From the NCBI GenBank assembly GCA_964036155.1, contig OZ038422.1, positions 13,911,201 to 13,975,200 on the forward strand: a stretch of 64,000 nt of DNA. The letters run 5' to 3'. Position numbers and translations under genes: made by a program. Within the stretch, counting starts at the first letter, position 1. Each line of letters opens with the position of its first letter. The stretch is from Diploscapter coronatus (taxonomy: Eukaryota > Nematoda > Chromadorea > Rhabditida > Rhabditidae). The notes under the pieces were generated by a model. The model saw only the letters and a list, made by a program, of their open reading frames with translations, did not search any database and was not told where the DNA came from. Shown piece by piece: positions 13,387 through 23,749 of this stretch.

Positions 13387-15160
13387 TTAAAATTTAAAGC
13401 GCACCTTCGTTGCTCCAGCGCAGCAATTCGGAAATTCGATCACACCATTGACAACGCAGATCGCATCTGATCCACATGGGGTCGGATCAACCTCGATGTC
13501 TGATCCAGTACAAGGACAGATCAGAATGTCGATGCAAGTTCTTGTCCGATTTCGCGATCCGCAAGTCAATCCGCAATTCGGATAGCACGGACCATAAGCG
13601 GACCATGCCGACCATGTGCCGCCGGGCTGGCAGACTGAAATAGTAGATTTTATGATGATAATATTTGTTAGACTATTTATGATGTACGGTCAGCAAAGGT
13701 TCGAAAAGTCATATAATCTAATTATGTCGAAATTTGAAAATCCAGATATTTTTTACTATTTTTTATGTCTTGTACAGCCATGCCGATTAACTTTCACAAT
13801 ATAAATATAATTCAATAGGGGAAATTGCGAAACCTACTTAAAGATATTGTCATTTGAACAATAGAAAAGAGAACTAGTGTCGATTTTGCATTGAATATTA
13901 CCATTTTAGGAGGAAAGTCGTAAGTAAATTGAGCAGTGTTTAAATTGAGATCATTGAAAAATTTCAGCTTAAATACTGTCTGCTCAAGTCTAAGTTAGCC
14001 CCCTTTTGACATAGGACTAGGGTTTATTTGTTATCCACTGTCTGAAATATGTAAAAACTGCGCTAATAACTTTTCCGACTTTTCCTGGATTATTCCTAAC
14101 AATATCTGTTCAAACATCGCCCAAAATGAGCTTCTTTTGTGACAATTTTATGGTTTTTGATAAATGGAATCGAAAATCATGGGAAGGGCAAACGTTGACT
14201 CGAATTTTATTCATCAAAGATCAAACATATTGGCTATGATTGTACATACAAAGATGAAAATGAGTATTTTTCTTCACATCAGCGATTGCAATAAAGCTTC
14301 TTCGTCGGTACGCATTTGTAGGTTCTTGAAGTTCGGTCCAGGTACTAAAAAATTATTCGTAGTTTTGAAAAAAAAAACTAAAAAGGCACTGTTAAGAATA
14401 AAATTCAGTATATGACTATCATTTCTAATTTTTAGTATCACGATATTTTCATATAATCTTTGAATCAGGGGTAGGGATGCAGAGATGCCCACAAACACCA
14501 AAAATTATATCCTGCACCTTACCTATACATACATGACTAGTTTTCAAGAGCCGTACCTGAACCTCGCCTGTCAAATAGCTTACATCTGTGGGCATCGCTG
14601 ATCAGAAGGGTTTACCTTTTTCGAATCCAAGCAACAATTTGGCGTGACGATTACTCCCTTGGCCGCGGTATTCGGCAGGGTGCACACCGCGTCGCTACCG
14701 CACGGCAGAGGGTGAAAATCTATGGGGTCGCCTCTAGGATAATAAAATTTGTCGAAATTGGATAACGAAGACTATTCAACCCAAAAGTGATATGATCATA
14801 ACTTTCCTTTGATTTTACTTTAACAGAGAATCTAAAAAAAACCACGAAACTTCTTCGATATACATATTTAATCATTTTCTTAATGTACTTTTTTCATAAC
14901 AACTCGATGTAAGTTGCACATTTCTCAACAAAGATATCAAATTCAAAATAAATGCTTAGTTACGATAGAATTTTGAAACCTACTGGCAAGGTATATCCGG
15001 ACAAGTAGCTAATGAAGTGCATGTTCTTGTTCGGTTCTTCCTACCACACCCCATACCACAATCCTTAAAATTCGACTTTGGAAATTTAAAATTAGCATAA
15101 ATACCGGAAAACAGGCCCCGTAATTAGACCAAGCGCTCCATGTTCCATTAGGGTCACAGC
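13387..15160 (-). CDS. Thrombospondin type 1 repeat protein, 5' end not found
   Basis: Exons on the - strand: 15105-15160, 14984-15063, 14616-14733, 13387-~13634. They encode two tandem copies of one ~75-residue unit: a TSP1 half (GTWSAWSNYGACFP then CGMGCGRKNRTRTC; second copy GTWSAWSAYGPCYP then CGLTCGSRNRTRTC) followed by a PCGSDAVC / PNCC module. The Trp-x-x-Trp and R-x-R-T-C pattern is characteristic of TSP1 repeats in secreted or extracellular matrix-associated proteins. The 41-nt intron splitting the first unit is absent from the second. The first three exons agree in phase. The last junction agrees only if the acceptor is at 13626 rather than the stronger-looking TTTCAG at 13635, so a small exon may be missing. 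No signal-peptide exon was found to the right, so the 5' end is unresolved. Confidence 0.6.
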
Positions 15161-16525
15161 CTGAACAAATAGATCAAAAATTGACTTAATGAAATATTAT
15201 GATTTGTGAATTGCTATCTGAAATGTAGCTTGAAAATTAGATAAATAAATGACTTAGACAAATTTGAAGCTCGGAATTAATTTTTTAAGGTCAGAATTCA
15301 GAATTTCATAAAGTTGCTAAAAGGAAATAAAAGATTTTTTTTCGGAGATATTGAGATAAATTTCTCTCAAACTACATGTGCGTTGGTCTCATTTTTGGTG
15401 AGAAAATCCCTAAATAACGTGAAATCGATGAAATTTCAGGGCTCAATGGTTGGTAATGAAATTTAAGCGATTACTTCAGACTATACATTTCTGAAAGTTC
15501 TGTGCTTAAAAGTTACTGATGGTTAAATTGACCCTTATAAATACTTCGGAGTATTAGGAAATTATACGCGAGCTTCAAGTTTAAACCTTTGAAACCTACT
15601 TTGACTATCCACCATCACAGTGATCATTAGAAATAAAGTTGTTAATTTTAGAATAGTTGGTTCCATAACAGGTACAATTTAGAGTACAGAAATTTCTTAA
15701 ATATTCAAAAATTATAGATCTCGTAAATGGGGCAAAACTCCGACCCAAAATGAAGCGATTACACCTCGATTCATCGCCATTTATAACCGATTTGTCATTA
15801 ATCCCTCGGTTTTCGTTTCAGGGAAGCTCTGTTTTGAGATAAATATTATTGAATGAATGAGATTACGTATTGTCACGATCAAATTTCATCGAATCATCGA
15901 AATTTAAAATCAGGAAATAAGTTTTGATGCCCTACTTATAGAAAAAACTAATCACTAAGGTTGTTAGACTACAATCTCTGTCCAGGAAAAATTTTATTGG
16001 ATTTCACAAGGGCACCTCTAATTCTATTAAAGTTTGGGTCAAGTTTTCATAAATTTTTCCGGAAAATTTTCGACTTTGTTTTCGGAACGTTCTTCCATCG
16101 TGTTTCCATAGAAGTTTGACCGAAAAATCATGTGAAAAGAAATTTTACGACCTTTGACTTTTCGACTCGTTTTTCGAGAAACATTGTCTTTTCTCCATTT
16201 TTAACCTAAAAATATTCCTGAATGTTGAAACATGAACATGCTGAGACATTCTAAGATATTTTACATGTTATTTAAAAATTTACAAAATATGTCCATGTCA
16301 AAATCGAACAAAGGGTGAATTTTCGCTTAAAATGAAAAATTCACGACCCATTTGAACACTTGGTTGCAAATTATCGCACAGCTTAACCCCCAAAATGCCC
16401 TGGCTATTGTGTGTTTGAATATTTAACGAACCATTTCAAAAGACGAAAAAATTTCCGAAGCAAAATGTCATAAAAGAGACCGAAATTTGTTCGAAAGTTC
16501 TCAGATTTCGCGCATAGAGGAAGCT
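15161..16525. other. Region between divergent genes; no coding exon identified
   Basis: AT-rich DNA between the leftward thrombospondin-repeat gene and the rightward channel gene. It should hold the promoters of both and any missing 5' exon of the leftward gene, but I see no frame with a signal peptide or matching splice sites. Confidence 0.5.
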
Positions 16526-19500
16526 ATGCTGGTACGGGGCAGATACGGTACCTCATTAATTAATTTTACCGGGTTTTTGGCGGTATACATTTTAATTTAT
16601 TCGACTTTACCGGTAGAAGGTCTATTACCACCGTCGGCAGTTGAACCGAATCCTACTCGACCCCCACATGGTAGATAAAAATTTCTAAAAAAAAAAATGT
16701 CTAGTGTCGGTAAAAATCGTACCGATAAGGGTGCAACTTGGAATCCGCGAGGCTACGAGACATGAGACATGAAGAAATAATGTCGAAAAAGACGTTTTAC
16801 CCAATTACCTCCTATCCTATTTTACCTATGTCTCGTGTCTCGATGTCTCGCAATTTCCAAATAGTCGATAAAGAAGGACATATAGTTCTATCGACCTGTA
16901 TCGATCAAGAATGATCGAAATATGCAAAATATTGAATATTAATGATAATTATTATTAGTAAATTCAGGCTGTTACAATTACGGACTATGTACGAACCCTA
17001 AGCAGAAGTCTATCACTTCACCGGTATAAAAATTATTATCTGTTCTTTAATTTCGGAAATTTATTTAGAAAGTAGCCGTAGTGTGGGACTGCACGCATAC
17101 TGATTGCGTGTGCGTTGCAGGTACTGAGGATGGCAATTATACCTGTTCAAGCAGTATGGTTTAAGTTTTAATGTGCAAAATTTGATATCCCTAAAAAGTA
17201 TACTTATTGATCTTAAAACTTATCCATTTATCTCGGAAAATTCTAAAGCATATCATAAAATATATTTTCAATTTCATTTAATGTTCTCTATTTTAAAAAA
17301 GTAGTTGCATGCACATGCTCATTGATTGCTGAGTATCTTCATTCTTCCTAGATAACTATGAAACATATCATAAAAGCATTATTTATCTATTTTTCTTTAA
17401 TATTTACTACAAGGTCAAGACAAATATGGAACAACTAATTTTAGAATATCTTCACCATTATATCTATATAATTCCTCGAAAATTCTGAAGCCTTTCATTA
17501 AAAATTCATTTTAGGGCCCAAATTATGTCTCTCGAACCCATGTGGTATTACGAACGAGACGGCTCAGATAAAATGTATAAATGGATTTGGGACCTATAAT
17601 TGCACGTAATTATTCAAATCAAGAAACTATTATAAGCACTTTGAAATAATAGGTGCAAAGCCGGTTGGACGGGATCTGATTGTAATATGGACATGAACGA
17701 TCCTTGTGCAGAAGCTCCTTGTTTGAATGGTGAATAACATTTATTGGCTATCGCGTACGATCAATAAAAGAAACTATATTAAACAGCCAAAAATAATATT
17801 TGGAAGCATATTGATCTCTAAATAATTTCATTTAGGTGGTAATTGCACTACTTTTGGAGCAACCTATCAATGTAGTTGCGCGCCAGATTACTCAGGAGAC
17901 CAGTGCCAATGTAGATAGTTAACGCATTTTTTTTACTAACCCTGTTGTTATGACACTATGAGAAAGTAGTAAAATTCTCATATTTAGTCTTTTTCTTACT
18001 TCTCATATTACATTATGAGTAGTTCTCAAATTTGAACATTTCCAGTTTACAACCAGTGTAAAAACAACACCTGTGCCGGAACGTGTACGCAGGAATTGGG
18101 CGACTCAACTTGGAAATGCAACTGCCCAAGTGGTAAGAAAAAGTAAAATATTTTGAATATACGATTTGAATTTAGGCTACCAAGGCCCGGACTGCACGAA
18201 AACTTACGCGATTTGGGGTATGGTAAAGAACTGTCATTAAATTAGGCAGAACTGCCAGCAGCTACAAAAATCGTACCTGTATTAAATCCGAAATTTTCAC
18301 ACCCTTTACCTGTATTTTTCAATAATTAATAAACAAAAACTCAGTACCTTGCTTGTTGGCAGCCCTGAAATTAGGTTTAGATAAAGTCAAACCATCATAA
18401 TGACTAAAATAGTATCTGAAGTTTGAATAATTTGAAATCAATTTGTAAAAAATACTGAAATCATAAAATTTAGTGAGCACAAACGAAGAAAATCTCGGTT
18501 GTTACAATTACGATGGAGGTTTACTCGATTCGAACTGCAAGAAGATCACCTCGTCCATGAATACGATGGACTACTGCAAGCAACAGCAAATGACCACCAT
18601 GGATCCGTTTTATTATCGATTCGGTAGGCTAAAATTAAATCTAGAATAGTTACTAGTATCTATGTTATCCATGATTGGCAGTAATGTCATTGACTATAAA
18701 AGTAGTCAAGTTAGAAACCCTATGATATTAGTTCACTATTATTATCGATGTCGTGTTTTCATCGGGATCAAACCTTGTTTCATTTCAGCAATTTCCGGGC
18801 AAAATTGCTATCTTTGCAATAACACGTTCACTTTATCTCAAGTCGGTGGCAATCCAAAGAATGATTGGAGGTGTACACAGGTACGAGTTAACATCAAGCA
18901 ACTTCAAACTGCATGAAGTTGATTGATTAACTCCATAAAGCTTGGAATTAGTTGACCTCAAAGAAACTTAGTTAGCTTCAAGTTGAGTGAAGTTGCATAC
19001 AGGGCATTCGTTCATACTTTTTCCATTTGTTCTTCGAATAACTTTTCTTATAAAAATATTTTCTAAAAAGAAAGTTACTCAAAAATAAATGTGAAAATTA
19101 CGAATGAACACCCTGTATGTAACTTCAATAAACTCGAAGCTGTATCAAGTTGATCAATCAACTTCAAGAAGTCGATTTTTTCCAGCAGTGCCCTGGGAAC
19201 GGTGGTCAAAGTTGTGGTAGAGATAACGAACGAGTTTGGATATACAGGAACATTAATTACAGTATGGTTTTATTTTCATAAATTGTTACCTCTTCTATTC
19301 CTATATAACTTGCTAATTCCGTTGAGAAAGTATATTGCGAAAACCATGCTATTTCATAAGTTTGTTTGGAACATTTTCGGAAAATTTGACATATAACTAT
19401 CAAAATAATGTTTCGTTATTGTTTTTTTTTTTTTTTAAATAATTTTGAACCCAGTCTGGGATCCCGACCAGTGCGCTAGCATAAACGGGACGGACCCCTG

Positions 19501-22500
19501 TAGTCAGGGGACTGGCCAGGGCATTTGCATCGACGACGAGGGAGCCTATTTGTGTCGCTGCCATCCAAAGTATACGGGCAATGACTGCGAAACACGTTAG
19601 TTTACATTCAGGACTTCTTGGAAAATTCATTAAAAAGCATACCATAAATGTATTATTTAACATCTTTAACAGCACTACTTCATTGAAAAAGTGTAAAGTT
19701 TCAATGTATGCAATGTGAACTGTGTAGCATACCATATCAAGAAGTCAGTAGCTTAAACAAAACACTCACGACTATGGATTTTTAGCCGTCGACGACCCCT
19801 GTCTGGCAGAGCCTTGTCTGAATAACGGCACTTGCATTGCGGATCCGAACACGTTTAACTACAAGTGCAAATGTTTGGAGGCAAGAATAATCGGTATTAG
19901 ATAAGAGTTTCTATTTAATTCAGGGCTACCACGGAACAAATTGTGAACACGAAAAACAATGTACGAATACGACCTGTGAAAACATGGGCACTTGTTACGA
20001 AAAGGACGATGGCACTCCGGGATGCATTTGCTTGACGTGAGAATGTTTATCGTAGATGTTCCTTGGTTCGGCAATTGAAACTCAAAAACCCTACTATCAT
20101 TTAAGATTTCTTAAATATGACACCAGTTTATCGTCATTCCCAAAATTCCAATGATAAAGATTATTTTAAGAATAAAATCTCATGCATGGAATAATCGAAC
20201 ATTTAAGACACCGTATCATTTGAAATTATATGAAACATAATAAAATTTAATCGAATAAAACACAACTCATAATTTAAATAAAAGTCCTTTTCAGGTATTA
20301 CACGGGACAGTTCTGCGAAGCTGTTGATCGCTGCGTGTACGATCATCCTTGCGGCATTAACGGGACTTGCAATTCGAATCCGACTAGGTAATTCTAAATT
20401 GTACTATTTTGGTTGCAAAATCATCTAGGATCGTGCAACTCTAGAATTGATAATTATGGTGCTATTTTTCATTATTTTAGTCAGAAAACCTTTAAGAGTC
20501 TTGTTTCAGCATCAACCCAATGGACTACAATTGCGTGTGTGACCCAGGTTGGCGACAGAAATATTATGTCATTTTTCTTCGCCTATTTAAATTGCATTAT
20601 TTTTTATCCAAACAGAATGTGTTCAAGACAGTTAAGATAATTTTTATTTACCTCAGGTTTCACTGGACCAACCTGCGACGACGAGACTAACGAATGCGCC
20701 GATAGTATGTCAAAGAATTTATCTTGAAGCCATTTTTCTTTAATTCAAGGTCCCTGCGTGAACGGCGGTACTTGCAATGATATGTTTCTGGATTATAACT
20801 GTAGCTGCGTGCCTGGAACGGAAGGTTTTTTTCTTTCCGATCGAAAGTTTACCTAGTTCGGTATAAACTCGTTTCAGGTAAAAATTGCTCGATCAACCCG
20901 AATGACTGTAAAGAAGCGTGGAGCGGAGACCCACCGCATAAGTATTTTTAGTGAAATTTTTGAGATTTAAAATTAGCGAAAATTAGATACGACAACGTTT
21001 GCATTCTGAAAGATAGTGCCGCTGAATGTATCGATTTGATAAATGGGTTCAAGTGTAACTGCAGTGATCAATGGGTAAATTAGATTTATGTCAGAATGAG
21101 GAAAATTTCAATACAATCCAAATCTGGACTCAAATTCTTTTTCTTTTTTTTTCGAAATTCTGCTCCATTCAACCTTAAATATTCCAATACCAATTTTATT
21201 ATCATATTTTAGGTTGGAAAATACTGTGAAATGAACAAGATCATTGAACAAGTGTTGTTGAATATCTTTGGAGAAGGTAAGCTCATCACTTGATGCCTCC
21301 TAATATGTTCACACAAACATAATAAATATTCACAAATTTTACGATCCATATTCTGCCAATTTTAGCGCTAATATGCTTACTTTAGCTTTACCTAAACCTC
21401 TTTAACAAATTACTGATGATAATTCTAATATCTCCCACGATTAATTCCAGTCCGACTCGACATGGTGCCATTGTTGGAGGAGTTGCTGAAAAATCCGACT
21501 CTGATCAAGGACATGGTGTCGTTCATCATCGGCCTCAGGGGGTATTTCGAACGACTGCCATACTCATGGAACTACGATGACATGTTCGACTGGGTCGCCT
21601 ATGAAGACAAGGAGATCATAAAGGAGGAGTACACCAGTATGTGGAACGATGTCGGTGAGTTTTGCCTTCAAAATAAGGGCGCCCACGGGTATTGAAAAAT
21701 CGTGCCCGTATTGGATAGAAAATTTACCGTCCAGGAATCTATTCCAACTATGTATGAGTGATGCGAATTTCTCAACATCAAGCTCAAACTAAAATTTCAG
21801 TGCTGGGTAACTGCTTCACGCTCAACCATCTCTTCTTCGTTCCGAACAAGACGTTCGACTATCGAGACGTCGGCAGAAATGAAGGTCTTCGGGCCAAACT
21901 CAGGATCAGCTATGAAGAATACATGCCGTGGACTGATACTGCTGGGATTTCTGTTTATGTTCACAACAAGTAAGTATTTTATCCCTATATACATATTTAA
22001 TGACACTGGTGGCCTTATTCAGACACGACTTCGTCATCGTGGAGTCAGTTCGGTATAACGCCGAACCTGGCGGTGAATTCGTCCTTGACATCAGAGATGT
22101 GCAGTACACCAGAATGGGTGTGAAAATGTTGAATTTAATAGCCAAACAACACACAAGCCGATTTTAGGCGGAAAGTACGGCGAATGCATTTCCGATCCGA
22201 ATAAAGTCGACTATTACTACTACGATAAGGCGTGGGGTTATGCTACTGAGGTTAATTTGAAATTTTCCGACGTCTAGATTGAAAATTATTTAGGCCTGCC
22301 TTCGTAGTTGCTACCAGAACATGATCAATGAGAGTTGTAAGTGTAATTTCAATAAACGTTTTCCTTTCAAACTGCAATAGTAATTGTACCATGCTGTCCT
22401 TCTAACTATTTTTGATATATTCACCTTCGTCTGATGACTTTTAACCTAAAATTTTACAGGTCAGTGCTACGATCCCCGTTACCCGTGGCCAGCTCCAGCG

Positions 22501-23464
22501 GACAGCAACATCAGCTGGGCTTGCGAATTGGAGAAACGTACCTGCGTCGAGAACACCATAAAATCTGCAGGAGATCCATCCACTTGGACCGGCTGCTACT
22601 GTCCGCTACCGTAGGGGATTTTAATCAAACTTGGAAGTAGCTTAAGCCAAACCTTGCTTGCGGACCCAATTAAGCTAGACTGTTACTTTAGGGCATTATT
22701 AAGACCCTTCAATGTATAAGCTTCTTATAGAAATTTTCTTTCCTTGAAAATTTTTCACTTTGAAAGTCTGTTGAAGTCTGATTTGAACAAATTAGAAAAG
22801 CGTCTGATTCAGATGCTACAACCAGCAGTACCTCTCAACCTGGACAAGGACGAAATTCGTGGATAGTGTAGGTTTTGCACAATATTCTCTGTGACTTATT
22901 AAATAATCACACTCATTTGAAAGTAATAATTCCACTGATATTTTAAACATACGAGTTTCAAAAATGACTCTATTGCATCGGTCAAATGAAGTGACAGTTC
23001 GCGTGTGTGTAAAGAGAACCTTGCAAAAATGCGCGTCACGACTATACGCATAGAAGGAAGCTAGGGTGCAGAGAAACGAGAGTCAGCGGGAGACAATGGA
23101 AAGAGGGTGGGCACGAATTTTCCCTACGTCTCTCGCCTTTTCTCGTTATTTTTCGACGGACGAGCTTTCACTTAATTTGACACTTGACCGAAACAATATT
23201 TAGAAATTGAAATGCGCTGACTCGGACAACGTCACTGCTTGTAAAGAAGAGTACGACGAAAAGGTGACGGTGGAAATTCGCTTACCGAAAGTCGACTACT
23301 ACATCTATTCGGAGATCGAAGCGATGACTTTCAACCGATTTGTTTCTTATTTGGGAGGATTGCTAGGTGTTCTGTCAGGCATTCAAATCATCACATTTAT
23401 CGAATTTTTCGTCCTGTTTTGGAGATTATTCCTCGTCGTGGTAACCAACAAAGCTTATGCGTGA
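16526..23464 (+). CDS. EGAS-type DEG/ENaC cation channel subunit with EGF repeats and a WSC-like domain
   Basis: 29 exons, all phase-consistent, encode 951 residues: 16526-16670, 16968-17023, 17069-17153, 17515-17605, 17653-17729, 17836-17910, 18046-18132, 18176-18217, 18474-18623, 18789-18880, 19186-19261, 19455-19595, 19786-19880, 19924-20036, 20295-20387, 20510-20547, 20657-20704, 20750-20824, 20878-20941, 20987-21074, 21213-21276, 21451-21654, 21801-21969, 22023-22117, 22168-22250, 22294-22336, 22460-22610, 22813-22867, 23204-23464. Residues ~10-31 are the first helix after a very short N-terminus. About nine EGF repeats span ~95-595, interrupted at ~224-320 by a WSC-like Cys-rich module (starts GCYNYDGG, ends CPGNGGQSCG then WIYRN). 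The ASC domain begins GNCFTLN near 668; the last helix is at ~912-935. This is the nematode EGAS architecture (EGF plus ASC). The pore motif reads SGIQ where GxS is usual. Exon 13 has a GC donor. Confidence 0.9.
16748..16855. repeat. Inverted repeat in intron 1 of the channel gene
   Basis: A left arm at about 16748-16772 and a right arm at about 16832-16855 are near-complementary over about 24 nt, built from GAGACAT-like units. The loop is about 60 nt. It could be a small foldback element or a hairpin in the pre-mRNA. Confidence 0.55.
18911..19172. mobile_element. Palindromic MITE-like element in an intron of the channel gene
   Basis: The intron 18881-19185 is largely one imperfect palindrome of about 260 bp. 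The outer left GAAGTTGATTGATTAACT pairs with outer right AGTTGATCAATCAACTTC. The inner left GAAGTTGCATACAGGGCATT pairs with inner right ACACCCTGTATGTAACTTC. The centre is AT-rich and also self-complementary. It has no open reading frame. This is the structure of a non-autonomous foldback element. The ACAGGGTGTTC-type word is, as I recall, common in nematode dispersed repeats. Confidence 0.75.
19881..19923 (+). other. GC-AG intron in the channel gene
   Basis: The donor is GAG|GCAAGA and the acceptor TTCAG. Only this junction keeps both flanking EGF halves in frame (CLEGYHGTNC). No GT donor in the neighbourhood gives a matching phase. Confidence 0.7.
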
Positions 23465-23749
23465 TTTTTATATGGAAGAATTGAATAAAGCTTGTTTATT
23501 TATTACTATTATTTCGAGATTCGGTTAAAAGTCAGATATAACAAATTGATATGACCTACAAAATAAAACACAAGCATGACATGACACTTTTCAATAGCAT
23601 CATTAAATAAAATTATTCATAAGTAGATATATCCCTATTTTAAACAAAATTATACTATGTTAGATATTAAATTCGGTGACTATCAGAAACTTCATCTTCA
23701 GCAAAAAAGTTATGAAGTTGAGCTTCATCTATCTCTAATTTCTAGTCTA
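23465..23749. other. Short convergent intergenic region
   Basis: Only 285 bp separate the channel stop (+) from the stop of the membrane-protein gene (-), so the two 3' UTRs nearly meet. TTTATT at about 23495 is an AATAAA for the - strand and lies close to the end of the channel 3' UTR, so the transcripts may overlap. Confidence 0.45.
23484..23489 (+). terminator. Poly(A) signal of the channel gene
   Basis: AATAAA lies 20 nt after the TGA of the channel reading frame, an ordinary position for a compact nematode 3' UTR. Confidence 0.7.
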
